From Antedon mediterranea (lineage: Eukaryota > Echinodermata > Crinoidea > Comatulida > Antedonidae): a DNA stretch of 60,000 nt. Of the stretch, positions 35,301 to 43,385 are shown piece by piece. How positions within the stretch are numbered: the stretch's first letter is position 1; every line of letters begins with the position of its first letter. The DNA lies in contig NC_092672.1 in the NCBI RefSeq assembly GCF_964355755.1, forward strand, positions 14,630,501 through 14,690,500. The letters are read 5' to 3'. The translations under genes were made by a program, and so were the position numbers. The notes beneath the pieces were generated by a model. That model was not told where the DNA came from. It made no database searches and saw only the letters and a program-made list of their open reading frames with translations.

Positions 35301-35548
35301 CATCGCTCACGCAATTTGCGATAAACCTTATGTAAAAATGGGCCCGATCGTCTCTATGATGATAGTCCCGATTGTCCATGATGGCATGGCCCCGATCGTC
35401 TGTTTACCAAGTAAGTAGCCTTACCTAGGCTAGCTAGGTTACTTACTTGAGTATAAACGTTAACCTCTTCACTCTGCGATTCAATGGCTGTTGTTGAGGA
35501 ACTCGGTACTTTTGAATTATCATTAGGCCTACTACTAGGAGTCTCCAT
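2250..35548 (-). CDS. EXOSC10: EXOSC10 (RRP6) orthologue, complete, 20 coding exons
   Basis: This is the catalytic 3'-5' exoribonuclease of the nuclear exosome, which trims rRNA and snoRNA precursors and degrades faulty nuclear RNA. Twenty exons with GT-AG borders and consistent phases give 858 residues against 885 in human. Order: N-terminal tail (1-34), PMC2NT domain (about 35-125), linker, DEDD-Y exonuclease (about 280-450), HRDC (about 485-565), low-complexity C-terminal region and exosome-core-binding segment (about 795-830). Catalytic residues are all present: D296 and E298 (AVDLE), D354 (HGADMD), Y419 and D423 ([10 protein letters not shown]), matching human D313, E315, D371, Y436 and D440 with a constant offset of 17. 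A basic stretch at 766-774 (KKFKSKKR) is a likely nuclear localisation signal. The start is the first ATG of exon 1. Possible upstream noncoding exons were not resolved. Antisense LINEs fill several introns without breaking the frame. Confidence 0.96.
2319..3441 (-). other. EXOSC10 intron 19
   Basis: Holds a cluster of TAGGCCTAG palindromes at about 2,600-2,690. No complete element was recognised. Confidence 0.7.
3442..3506 (-). CDS. EXOSC10: EXOSC10 exon 19
   Basis: Codes residues 815-836, [28 protein letters not shown] matches human VSSQFDPN. TTATATAG acceptor and GTAAGT donor, phase 1 in and 0 out. Confidence 0.93.
3507..6462 (-). other. EXOSC10 intron 18
   Basis: Mostly AT-rich unassigned sequence. 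It holds a fragment at 4,097-4,180 that recurs at 51,894-51,990 (GTCATTTCTG and CAAGAGTACCATTTC blocks), a LINE 3' end near 5,462, and an AATAAACGCC-type repeat end at 5,838-5,900. Confidence 0.7.
5140..5462 (+). mobile_element. 3' end of a non-LTR retrotransposon (probable)
   Basis: A T-rich stretch leads to GCGGCTTTCCCGC, a small hairpin, then GTTGAATGAGATTGTAAATA and an (AAAT)n tail ending at about 5,462. This layout is typical of CR1/L2-like LINE 3' ends. No reverse transcriptase sequence remains, so the family is uncertain. Confidence 0.5.
6463..6595 (-). CDS. EXOSC10: EXOSC10 exon 18 (exosome-binding segment)
   Basis: Codes residues 771-815. [14 protein letters not shown] aligns with human FTPYDYSQSDFKAF in the C-terminal region that anchors RRP6 to the exosome core. 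TTTTAG acceptor and GTAAGT donor, phase 0 in and 1 out. Confidence 0.93.
6854..7356 (+). mobile_element. About 500-bp interspersed repeat, plus-oriented copy
   Basis: The same sequence occurs inverted at 32,895-33,412 over nearly its whole length, with fragments at 34,630-34,850 and 35,811-35,860. It starts AACAAGAAATATTTCTTACA and ends near AGAGCAGCAGCGTG. Both ends carry CGCTGCT in opposite orientation, so a nonautonomous DNA element is possible. No protein is encoded. Confidence 0.75.
8155..8465 (+). mobile_element. About 310-bp interspersed repeat (copy 1)
   Basis: Matches 52,170-52,465 inverted, and the two halves at 48,740-48,810 and 49,409-49,480. Shared blocks include GTGGAGAAAAAGT, ATTGTTTATTA and TTGGATATCCCAGATGATGT. 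This copy lacks the insertion present at 48.8 kb and so serves as an empty site. Confidence 0.8.
9304..9635 (-). mobile_element. tRNA-derived SINE head between two diverged repeats
   Basis: On the minus strand about 9,403-9,480 has a tRNA-like shape: A box TGTCTAATGGTTAGGA, a CTGC/GCAG anticodon stem and B box GGGTTCGACTC. The acceptor stem pairs badly, so it is not a working tRNA gene. Diverged copies of one flank (CATAGGCA, ATTCTAAA, GATATACTGA, AAACGATAA) lie at 9,306-9,385 and 9,549-9,635. Confidence 0.65.
9903..10073 (-). CDS. EXOSC10: EXOSC10 exon 17
   Basis: Codes residues 714-770, a Lys/Glu/Gln-rich segment ([17 protein letters not shown]) ending EPLRKKFK. With exon 18 SKKR it forms a basic cluster typical of nuclear localisation signals. 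TTTTAG acceptor and GTATAC donor, phase 0 in and out. Confidence 0.85.
10074..10741 (-). other. EXOSC10 intron 16, part beside exon 17
   Basis: Holds the dispersed repeat at 10,215-10,390; otherwise nothing recognised before the 43-bp array. Confidence 0.6.
10215..10390 (+). mobile_element. Dispersed repeat shared with 53,030-53,215
   Basis: Shares AATGCTGTTTAATTTCAGTT, CTAGCCTAGGCCTAAATC and CCAGATTTTCGGGG-like blocks with the second copy in direct orientation. Family unknown. Confidence 0.6.
10742..12575. repeat. 43-bp minisatellite, about 41 units, EXOSC10 intron 16
   Basis: The unit starts GTAGGCTAGCAAGCGATAGT and ends CAACTAGGTGTT; unit starts run from 10,807 to 12,570 with an exact 43-bp period. 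Only a few point variants occur (for example tctaac for tctagc, tatagc for tctagc), so the array is very homogeneous and recently expanded. Two shortened units precede it. Confidence 0.97.
12576..13057 (-). other. EXOSC10 intron 16, part beside exon 16
   Basis: AT-rich; nothing recognised. Confidence 0.6.
13058..13174 (-). CDS. EXOSC10: EXOSC10 exon 16
   Basis: Codes residues 675-713, [19 protein letters not shown] and a Ser/Thr-rich end ([10 protein letters not shown]). GTAAGT donor, phase 0 in and out. The acceptor (AAAAAAG) is weak, so the exact start is slightly uncertain. The next intron holds the 43-bp array. Confidence 0.82.
13325..13990 (-). mobile_element. Interspersed repeat ending CCTCCTTGGCGGAGG
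   Basis: The part at about 13,605-13,990 is an inverted match to 37,876-38,228, with shared blocks GTACAAGAGGCAAG, AGTGGTCC, GATTACTCAAAAAGT and a CTCCTTGGCGGAGG end. It holds a (TA)n run near 13,397. Probably a nonautonomous DNA element; the superfamily is not determined. Confidence 0.65.
14272..14444 (-). CDS. EXOSC10: EXOSC10 exon 15
   Basis: Codes residues 617-674. [12 protein letters not shown] is diverged; the end LKSPFEM joins exon 16 YLPC to match human ESPFRMFLPS. Phase 1 in and 0 out, GTAAGG donor. Confidence 0.88.
14445..14678 (-). other. EXOSC10 intron 14
   Basis: AT-rich; nothing recognised. Confidence 0.6.
14679..14829 (-). CDS. EXOSC10: EXOSC10 exon 14
   Basis: Codes residues 567-617, a poorly conserved, probably disordered segment containing [18 protein letters not shown] and a His-rich stretch (HLESCHQHQ). 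Supported by clean TTTTTCAG and GTATAA borders and by phase agreement (0 in, 1 out). Confidence 0.85.
14830..15584 (-). other. EXOSC10 intron 13
   Basis: Contains (ATTC)n at about 14,893-14,910 followed by ATTTATTTTATTTACAC, possibly an old minus-strand retroelement tail. Otherwise nothing recognised. Confidence 0.5.
15585..15696 (-). CDS. EXOSC10: EXOSC10 exon 13 (end of HRDC)
   Basis: Codes residues 529-566: [20 protein letters not shown], matching human REPQGIIACCNPVPPLVRQQ, then [15 protein letters not shown]. Poly-pyrimidine acceptor and GTAAGA donor, phase 2 in and 0 out. Confidence 0.95.
15697..16227 (-). other. EXOSC10 intron 12
   Basis: AT-rich; nothing recognised. Confidence 0.6.
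16228..16346 (-). CDS. EXOSC10: EXOSC10 exon 12 (HRDC)
   Basis: Codes residues 490-529: [20 protein letters not shown], then [17 protein letters not shown], the HRDC core (human LLFAWRDKTARREDES and [17 protein letters not shown]). The acceptor TTACAG lies only about 105 bp downstream, in the transcript sense, of a 44-bp tandem array. Confidence 0.96.
16455..17500. repeat. 44-bp minisatellite, about 24 units, EXOSC10 intron 11
   Basis: The plus-strand unit starts GATGGTAGTTGTCTGAAGGG and contains TAATTGCCAGGGAGTAATTG, with an exact 44-bp period (for example 16,683 to 16,727). Units near the 17.1-17.5 kb side carry TGTCCGG instead of TGTCTGG and some are shortened. The array lies just upstream of the exon 12 acceptor in the transcript sense. 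Long minus-strand ORFs through it are artefacts of the repeat. Confidence 0.96.
17757..18056 (-). mobile_element. tRNA-derived SINE, near full length
   Basis: On the minus strand the head has A box TGGCGCAGTGTG and B box GGTTCGAATCC, followed by a conserved body (CACCCAGGTGTATAAATGGG, then TACCCAGTTAGATC) and a tail with GTAAAGCGCCTTTGAGC and GGGCGCTATATAAAT. A second, partial copy lies at 19,335-19,477. It sits about 26 bp inside intron 11 from exon 11. Confidence 0.85.
18083..18163 (-). CDS. EXOSC10: EXOSC10 exon 11 (linker to HRDC)
   Basis: An 81-bp exon coding 463-489: [18 protein letters not shown] and KTLNRKQ, aligned with human KFIKPIFTDESYLELYRKQ. Found by looking for this motif between exons 10 and 12. 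AATATAG acceptor and GTAATA donor, phase 0 in and out. A tRNA-derived SINE begins about 26 bp after the donor. Confidence 0.94.
18357..18482. mobile_element. Short MITE-like element
   Basis: About 125 bp bounded by inverted AAGCTCTGTCTGC and GTAGACAGAGCTT, with the internal phrase CTATCAAACTAGTTTGAC. Nonautonomous DNA element; target duplication not clear. Confidence 0.65.
18742..18898 (-). CDS. EXOSC10: EXOSC10 exon 10 (Exo III motif, Asn run)
   Basis: Codes residues 410-462. [20 protein letters not shown] carries Y419 and D423 of the DEDD-Y set. After the LLLERG helix come five Asn codons (443-447) then three Leu codons, from a near-palindromic AAC/TTG stretch at about 18,778-18,802. Phase 2 in and 0 out, GTTAGT donor. 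Confidence 0.95.
19102..19292 (-). CDS. EXOSC10: EXOSC10 exon 9 (Exo II motif)
   Basis: Codes residues 347-410. It begins [20 protein letters not shown] with catalytic D354, and continues [19 protein letters not shown] and QLADWRIR, as in human. TTAAG acceptor and GTATAG donor, phase 0 in and 2 out. Confidence 0.97.
19335..19477 (+). mobile_element. Partial copy of the 17.8-kb SINE
   Basis: Plus-oriented. It matches the head and body of the SINE at 17,757-18,056 (GTGGCGCAGTGTGTTG, CCACCCAGGTGTACAAATGG), then switches to LINE sequence at about 19,477. The B box is degraded (GGTTAGAATCC). Confidence 0.8.
19478..20590 (+). pseudogene. Truncated LINE reverse transcriptase (CR1/Jockey-like)
   Basis: Encodes the middle of a non-LTR retrotransposon polymerase, antisense in EXOSC10 intron 8. 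In order: PLPKVKGP and [36 protein letters not shown] (palm motif A), [14 protein letters not shown] (motif B) and YVDDLS (motif C, catalytic pair present). One frameshift near 19,690 and another near 20,390 break the frame. The endonuclease and 3' end are missing. Closest in this window to the minus-strand LINE at 39.4-42.9 kb. Confidence 0.88.
20591..21339 (-). other. EXOSC10 intron 8, middle part
   Basis: Unassigned AT-rich sequence with no coding signal. Confidence 0.5.
21340..21590 (+). mobile_element. About 250-bp interspersed repeat (copy 1)
   Basis: Matches 29,275-29,545 in inverted orientation. Shared blocks: GAGCGTGCGGCTTGTT-like, TAACAGTAGAATGTAATCAAA and TTACACAGAGTAATATAATTT with GACACGG. 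A shorter relative lies at 31,480-31,560. Family unknown. Confidence 0.7.
21716..22332. mobile_element. About 610-bp element with long terminal inverted repeats
   Basis: The left end (CAGTATTTTTCAACTGACCC ... ATGTCTTTAATGCTGGAATA) is repeated in inverse at 22,248-22,316, giving arms of roughly 80-100 bp with one small indel. The interior lacks a transposase. Nonautonomous DNA transposon; target duplication not resolved. Confidence 0.75.
22333..22815 (-). other. EXOSC10 intron 8, part beside exon 8
   Basis: Nothing recognised. Confidence 0.6.
22816..22959 (-). CDS. EXOSC10: EXOSC10 exon 8 (exonuclease domain)
   Basis: Codes residues 299-346: [19 protein letters not shown], then [20 protein letters not shown] and TDPTIVK. 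It matches the human core (YRSFLGLTCLMQIST and LRSDMYILNESLTDPAIVK) without gaps. TTAATAG acceptor and GTAATT donor, phase 0 in and out. Confidence 0.97.
22960..23504 (-). other. EXOSC10 intron 7, part beside exon 8
   Basis: AT-rich; nothing recognised before the LINEs. Confidence 0.6.
23749..25757 (+). pseudogene. Younger LINE copy, 5'-truncated, nearly intact reverse transcriptase
   Basis: About 2 kb of a Jockey/CR1-group LINE. It keeps [13 protein letters not shown] and [16 protein letters not shown], then after one frameshift in a T run near 24,003 a 455-codon frame: [35 protein letters not shown] (motif A), [20 protein letters not shown] (motif B), FADDTTLY (motif C), then [16 protein letters not shown] and a C-terminal region ending [12 protein letters not shown]. 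No endonuclease. The 3' UTR (25,464-25,757) has a stem-loop and ends AATAAAGTAAAGTTGAA without poly(A). It is inserted in the older copy with a probable CTA duplication. Confidence 0.9.
25646..25685 (+). other. LINE 3' UTR stem-loop
   Basis: GGAGTCAAA pairs with TTTGGCTCC across a small AGC-GAAA-GCT inner hairpin. The older copy has the counterpart at 26,965-27,003 with compensating changes (GGTTAAA with TTTAACC). It probably marks the template for target-primed reverse transcription. Confidence 0.65.
27138..27324 (-). CDS. EXOSC10: EXOSC10 exon 7 (Exo I motif)
   Basis: Codes residues 236-298. It opens with [10 protein letters not shown] (human HPYQYEL) and ends with the Exo I motif EFAVDLE, which carries catalytic D296 and E298, directly before a GTACTG donor. 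The next intron (4.2 kb) holds two antisense LINE copies, the nearer one ending about 60 bp from this donor. Confidence 0.96.
27437..27577. repeat. 71-bp tandem duplication, EXOSC10 intron 6
   Basis: Two copies sharing CGCTTGAGCTCAGTGTACTG, then GTGGTTGATT and CCTATAAAATGCAATGAATG, 71 bp apart. Confidence 0.9.
27816..27897 (-). CDS. EXOSC10: EXOSC10 exon 6
   Basis: Codes residues 209-236, [18 protein letters not shown] and following, corresponding to the human ADFIHQQR segment. TTTTGCAG acceptor; donor AACAT|GTATGA was chosen because it restores frame into exon 7. Phase 1 in and 2 out. Confidence 0.88.
27898..28326 (-). other. EXOSC10 intron 5
   Basis: AT-rich; nothing recognised. Confidence 0.6.
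28327..28489 (-). CDS. EXOSC10: EXOSC10 exon 5
   Basis: Codes residues 155-209. [20 protein letters not shown] and KPNAQKPL match the human linker IRPQLKFREKIDNSNTPF and KPNAQKPL almost position for position. Phase 0 in and 1 out. Confidence 0.94.
28616..28717 (-). CDS. EXOSC10: EXOSC10 exon 4
   Basis: Codes residues 121-154. The end [11 protein letters not shown] aligns with human PKTVVSSWNRK, the start of the linker from PMC2NT to the exonuclease domain. Phase 0 in and out, GTATGT donor. Confidence 0.93.
29035..29155 (-). CDS. EXOSC10: EXOSC10 exon 3 (PMC2NT, second part)
   Basis: Codes residues 80-120, including [19 protein letters not shown] and ANDLMLERV; the latter matches the human ANDVILERV helix. 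TTTTTAG acceptor and GTAAGT donor, phase 2 in and 0 out. Confidence 0.92.
29275..29545 (-). mobile_element. About 250-bp interspersed repeat (copy 2, inverted)
   Basis: Inverted match to 21,340-21,590. It lies 120 bp upstream of the EXOSC10 exon 3 acceptor in transcript sense. Confidence 0.7.
29725..30900 (+). pseudogene. Degenerate L2-like LINE
   Basis: Broken reading frames show KSCDLDPF at the start, then [20 protein letters not shown] (motif A) with [20 protein letters not shown], and near the end [16 protein letters not shown] and [20 protein letters not shown] with LKQLHWLPV. The last phrases are typical of L2-clade LINEs. The part with motifs B and C is deleted. A probable 3' tail with GCGCTATATAAATCTATCTA ends near 30,900. 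Antisense in EXOSC10 intron 2. Confidence 0.82.
30900..31320. repeat. Diverged tandem repeat, about 4 irregular units
   Basis: Repeated phrases: CACGTGGTAATTTCTTACCA and GAGGGGTGC (30,961 and 31,133), TACATCAAATGGAATTT variants (four) and GTTCGGGCAACAAACT (two). Units are uneven, so this is an old array. Confidence 0.75.
31480..31560 (+). mobile_element. Fragment of the 21.3-kb repeat
   Basis: Shares GTACACAGAGTAATTTTGAC with the end of 21,340-21,590. Inverted relative to the copy at 29,275-29,545 in the same intron. Confidence 0.5.
31850..31986 (-). CDS. EXOSC10: EXOSC10 exon 2 (PMC2NT, first part)
   Basis: Codes residues 35-80: [20 protein letters not shown] and [16 protein letters not shown], which align with the start of human EXOSC10 PMC2NT (ATKASNSLPSAGDEF). 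This domain binds the C1D/RRP47 cofactor in known family members. TTATTACAG acceptor and GTGAGC donor, phase 0 in and 2 out. Confidence 0.93.
31987..32894 (-). other. EXOSC10 intron 1, part beside exon 2
   Basis: Very AT-rich; nothing recognised. Confidence 0.6.
32895..33412 (-). mobile_element. About 500-bp interspersed repeat, inverted copy
   Basis: Reverse-complement match to 6,854-7,356 over most of its length. It lies in EXOSC10 intron 1, so the two copies bracket exons 2-17 in inverted orientation. Confidence 0.75.
33430..34050 (+). pseudogene. Degenerate LINE 3' fragment
   Basis: Frameshifted remains of the segment after the palm domain: LGVHMDEKL-like ([10 protein letters not shown] in one frame), then [19 protein letters not shown] and FINSSAQ-like. 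A T-rich 3' UTR follows, ending TGAATAAATT and an AAATAAATAAAT tail. Reverse transcriptase core missing. Confidence 0.65.
34630..34850 (+). mobile_element. Fragment of the 6.85-kb repeat, with internal duplication
   Basis: Contains the right-end sequence of the repeat twice (TGCTTGCTTTAGTTTCTGAA and TACTTGCTTTAGCTTCTGAA, each followed by GTAGCTGG), ending AAAGCAGCAGCATGAAAAAC. Confidence 0.7.
35338..35410. repeat. GACGATCGGGACC-type motif cluster, EXOSC10 intron 1
   Basis: Three copies on the minus strand of a degenerate GACGATCGGG(C/A)C motif about 28 bp apart, starting 37 bp past the exon 1 donor. The same motif clusters at 43,528-43,620, 44,390-44,445 and 46,480-46,625. Function unknown. 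Confidence 0.6.
35447..35548 (-). CDS. EXOSC10: EXOSC10 exon 1 (start codon)
   Basis: Codes residues 1-34, beginning [13 protein letters not shown] and ending VNVYTQ before a consensus GTAAGT donor, phase 0. Rich in Ser, Thr and Glu, with no domain. A TTTTTGGTGTAG sequence a few bases upstream of the ATG could be a 3' splice site, so an upstream noncoding exon is possible. Confidence 0.85.
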
Positions 35549-36154
35549 GCTACTCTACACCAAAAACAGATACACAAAATAGTTACACAAGATAAAGATT
35601 GGTGGTACACTTTTGTTGCATGCACGACGCGAGTGAGTAGCGGGGGCAGGCATGGATGGTGGATCGAGGTGACACACCACACACATGGCATGAGTAGTAT
35701 GGAGCGCCGTTACTGCCTTTGTGAGTCCAACATAGCGACACTACAGTATGTGTCCATAAAATAGAGAGACGTACCTCCCTGGACTGGAATGTAGGCTGTG
35801 TCCGAAATAGAACAAGAAATATTTCTTAGAAAAAACGCCACTCGACTTTTTGACGTAACAGTTTAATTTATTGTTTTTTCTTCTTTAAAATGATGCATTT
35901 TTTCAATTGATATTCCATTTAATAACCCATTATCTGAAATGATCATAAAGCAGAGACTACTATCTGGTATTTGATACCTAACTGTTTTGAGGATGTAGGC
36001 CTATATGGTATTGGGGAACCTAGATTTTTCTAAATTTGCTTAGCTCCATTCCAACCATGGTACGTGGGCTGGTTTTGTAGACTTCTAGTTTTTAACTTTC
36101 ATGATTATACCAATGTAGTGGTGACAACAAAATTGTTTTATACCATGTACCACC
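35549..36154. other. EXOSC10 upstream region
   Basis: Presumed promoter and 5' UTR of EXOSC10 directly upstream of its start, with no convincing TATA or initiator. A short fragment of the 6.85-kb repeat end (AGAACAAGAAATATTTCTTA) is at 35,811-35,860. Confidence 0.5.
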
Positions 36155-36615
36155 ATGATCCAAAGTATTATGTCTTTCTGTTTGATATGCAATTATGAAA
36201 ATATTAATAAAAAAGATAAAAAGAAATTGAATCGCATTACAAGGAAAGCTGAATATATTGTTAAAGATCCGTTGGTGCAGTTAGAAGAAATATACATAGA
36301 TTGGATAGTGAAGGCAGCTCATAAAATAATTAAGGATGTTGATCATCCCCTTAGCAAATACTTTATTATCAAACGCAATGGTAGAATACATGTTCCAATA
36401 ACTAAGACAAACAGATCGAGATATGCCTTTGTTGCAAATGCTATTCATATAATTAATTCACGTCACCATCGATAAAATGTTATGTAATACAAGACTATGT
36501 AAACAATGAAACTTTTAAACGTAAATTTTTTCAATTTATAAATGTTTTCATATTTTTAATATTTTTAAACGTTTTGATGATGATGGACAAATAAAGCATT
36601 TCAGTATTCAGTAGT
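36155..36615 (+). pseudogene. LINE C-terminal fragment
   Basis: A 106-codon frame contains KKLNRITRKAEYIV, WIVKAAHKIIKDVDHPLSKY and GRIHVPITKTNRSRYAF, a pattern seen at the C-terminus of LINE polymerases in many aquatic animals. A 3' UTR with GATGATGGACAAATAAAGCA follows. No reverse transcriptase core. Confidence 0.7.
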
Positions 36616-37269
36616 GTATAATTGAAATTTCCGGGGACCTAGCAGCTCTATTTTATCAGAACAGCCCAAGGGCCTAGTGTTGCTCGCTAGTAGGCCTAAC
36701 CACACCCAACCACCCCATAGAATTTGTCCCCCGTGTCGGGAAGATCCTGGAACTTGGAGGTGGTTCCATGTAAAATCAGAAAGGCCTATTTACGCCTAAT
36801 AATTTCGTTATTAATATACTTAACAGTTCTATATTAAGTGGTGTTTTCATAAAGAAAGGTGACCTTCATAGAAGTAGCCTACATTTACTTGGATTAAGTT
36901 TCATAAAATTTCAATTTGCTCAAACTGTCGAGTCCATTCTATCTGCATATTGCGTCTATTAATATCGTTTTTAAATGTGGACTTGGTCATCATCATATCA
37001 TCAACATAATACTTAAGAGTGGTAATATTATTTGATGTCTGGTCTAGCACCAGGTGCCTGCAACTTAGGTATTAATATATTATGATTAATGTTATCGAAT
37101 GATTGCTATAATCTGTTATTAATGGCCTAGAAATTGAATGGGGCTTTTCGGTGTGTTTTTCTAACGTATCTACTAGTTTAATGAGGTACTGGCACTATCG
37201 GTTCAAACTCGGCAATTTTCAACAAACAGGTAAATTACCGGAGTCATCTGAACATGCCAGTAAAAATAA
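36616..37269. other. Intergenic sequence
   Basis: Nothing recognised between the LINE fragment and the foldback element. Confidence 0.5.
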
Positions 37270-37632
37270 AAGGCCCATTTACATTAGGACGATAACGATC
37301 GACGATAAATAGATAAAGGCATTTTTCATACATAAAACAAACAAAAAATAATAAAAACTTTTCATTCTTTTGATGAAAATGATATTTTCACACGTCCAAT
37401 CAAATGACGTCATGATTAGTAAGAGCAATAATATCGTGATTTTATTGTTTTTATGTATCATGACGTCATATGATTGGAACTTTTAAAATATTATTTTTAT
37501 CAAAGACAGCATGATTACAATGATTATCCTATAATTCTAGAACGAAAATCTAACTTCTTTTGTTTTATGTAAAAAAATGCATGCTTATATATTTATCGTC
37601 GATCGTTATCGTCCTAGTGTAAATGCCTTTAA
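37270..37632. mobile_element. Foldback MITE, about 360 bp
   Basis: Outer arms CATTTACA(T/C)TAGGACGATA and ACGATCGACGATAAAT are inverted at both ends. Inside, CCAATCAAATGACGTCATGA and its near-complement TCATGACGTCATATGATTGG also face each other, so most of the element can fold into one hairpin. No coding potential. Target duplication unclear because of A-rich flanks. Confidence 0.82.
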
Positions 37633-37875
37633 AATAATTTAAAGAATTTTGTTTGCGTGTACCCATTTAGACGGCGCGTGTTTTTTTCTCTTATACATTC
37701 ACAATACATAAAATTATTTAATTAAATATACATAGGCATTTGCTTTTATATTTGACTCCATTTACATTTATTTCAAAACAGTGTTGTTGGTCATATGAAA
37801 GAAAGTTAAACTGTTACATTTAGGCCTAGATACTTTAAAAGTAAGTACACAATATTGCTCTAATAAAGGTGATAT

Positions 37876-38228
37876 TGTTTACCCTCGCCAAGGAGGTAGG
37901 ATCGAGTGTGTTTGTCTGTTTGATTGTTTGTTAGCAGGATTACTCAAAAAGTTATTGCAACATGGAGCAAGATCTTTACCAAAATGAAAATACAGATAGA
38001 TATATGGTTAAGGACCACTCCGGACCAGTGTCATTCTGGACCACTTTTTAGTACAGTATTATTTTCAGACCTGCTAGTGTTAAAAGAAAGCCGGCGAGTA
38101 GTCTTAAAGTAACAAGTAAACTGAGATTGCATTTTCTCAAGAAATACTTAAAAACCTCATTTTTGTACAAGAGGCAAGATTTATAATTTGTGATTTGTAA
38201 TTTTAAACCATAATTTGATTTAATGTAG
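37876..38228 (+). mobile_element. Interspersed repeat, inverted partner of 13.6 kb
   Basis: Begins CTCGCCAAGGAGGTAGGATC and runs through TTAGCAGGATTACTCAAAAA, GGACCACTCCGGACCA and TTTTTGTACAAGAGGCAAGA, all matching 13,605-13,990 in reverse. Confidence 0.75.
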
Positions 38229-38707
38229 GCCTATATGTTGTCTTGATCACGTACAACAAATCAAACTTAGCCTTCATATGAGCAAATGAGCATAATGTAA
38301 ATTAACTATAAACCCATATTTTCACAATTTGTGGCAAACCCTTCTTTACCCAATATGAAAGATCAAATACCACAACATTAACATTTGTCCAAAAAAATCA
38401 TCTTTTTTGGAAATTTAGCTTAATAATCGACTACCCTTAATTTCTATTCTAACCACGAACAATATAACAGATCACTGACCTTTGAAAATTACATCATATT
38501 GTCTGAAATGTATATATGTAAGAGATACAGACTGTTATGTGGCGATACAGTATGCATACCCGAAACCTCGGGGAAAAAGACCCGTTCGAAAAGAAGGCCT
38601 CCCTCTTTGATCTGCAAAAGTATAATATCGAAAAGAAGCTATTTCGAAATCCAGCCCACTGGGGTTCTTTCCAACAGCGAGTACTCGCCAACTTACAGGA
38701 TATAACC

Positions 38708-38743
38708 ATGGAGGAAATATGTATGTATGTATTTCCTCCATGA
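38708..38743. other. Perfect inverted repeat
   Basis: CATGGAGGAAATA and TATTTCCTCCATG flank a short TGTATG-type loop. A second small perfect palindrome, CCATAGAGATAT/ATATCTCTATGG, lies at about 38,968-38,995. Confidence 0.85.
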
Positions 38744-38817
38744 TATAACTAACCCTAACTATTTTATAATTTTAATTTTATCATGTTTATAAACTAAGTT
38801 GTCATTTTGATGCTTAA

Positions 38818-38905
38818 GGAGTAGAGTTGAATCGTGAAGGAACCCTTGACCTTTGAATTGAAGGCAAGCACGTTTAAACCACCACGCTACAGCTCCACTC
38901 CAATG
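38818..38905 (-). mobile_element. tRNA-like SINE head fragment
   Basis: The minus strand reads GGAGCTGTAGCGTGGTGGTT ... GCTTGCCTTCAATTCAAAGG, closely related to the tRNA-like sequence at 59,100-59,165. The B box is degraded. Confidence 0.55.
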
Positions 38906-39341
38906 GAGTTTTCAAGATAGTATGGGCTTCTTTTCGAGAGACTGTTTGTATAAAAGAGTAGGCTTACCCATAGAGATATATAATATCTCTATGGCCTACC
39001 TAAAAGAGATAAATATAAATGTGAACACGCTGCAAAATGTGATGGACTCATTCTACTAAAAAAAAGCCCAGAACGCTGAATTGAAAAAAATGCATCTCAA
39101 ATAAAAGTCCGGGATCGGATGGATTAATTGTTGAATTCAAGAACATTTTTTGATAAAATTAAACAGATTTTATGCAATTCTTTAAATTATTTTAGTCCTA
39201 TAACGAATTGCAATAATAACTCTATTGAGATGAGAGAGTAAATTAAGAAAATAGGAGACGAATTACCCTACTTTAAACGTAGATTGTAAAATTATGGCCC
39301 ATGCACTTTCTAACCGAATGCATGAATTTATTGGTGCAATG

Positions 39342-42860
<3,519 letters not shown>

Positions 42861-43245
42861 GATTAGACAGAAAGCTAATGTTTAAAACACGGAGCACGGT
42901 TTACTGCTTCTAGGCCTAGTAATTATAATGTTTAATAATAGGCCTATATATATATACTGAATCTTTTATATAAATTACCGTCCCTTTCGTTTATCGTCCC
43001 GGATGCTGTCAATAAATAAATGCATATTATGTAAATAAAAACCCGTATAATATTATTAGGCCTACCGGTAATGGTGAAAAAGTCGAATTGTATTTGGTAA
43101 ATAAATGGTCGGGGGAAAACAGAAAATGCAAGAAACGCCGCGGCGTTCCATAGTAGTTCCACACAAAAACACAATTACACAACAATAGATAGCTGGCCTC
43201 TCTCGCTACGTTGTTTTGTTGAGGTGAAGAGGAAGCAGTGTGATT
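42861..43245 (+). promoter_or_regulatory. M6PR upstream region
   Basis: Presumed promoter and 5' UTR by position. TATATATATA lies at about 42,947-42,957 and CGCCGCGGCGTT at about 43,134, but neither could be confirmed as a promoter element. It also holds TAGGCCTA palindromes. Confidence 0.35.
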
Positions 43246-43385
43246 ATGTTTCGTTTGTTGTATGAATTTTGTGTAGTTTCTTCTGTTTTGATTGCATATG
43301 TGGTACACTCGCAATGTGTTTTTGATTCAGATGGTGAAAACCGCCTTAAAAGTACATTAAGCGATCTACAAGTCTACACTAAAGA
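43246..43385 (+). CDS. M6PR: M6PR exon 1 (signal peptide)
   Basis: Starts [20 protein letters not shown], a clear signal peptide, with likely cleavage near HSQC, then [13 protein letters not shown]. Donor GA|GTGAGT, phase 2. No other ATG in this frame lies close upstream. TATATATA at about 42,948 is too far away to assign as the promoter. Confidence 0.88.

Noticed and set aside
38494-38743. Four overlapping open frames of about 70 codons on both strands
   Set aside because: No recognisable motif, no splice-linked partner and no protein-like composition. A chance stop-free stretch.
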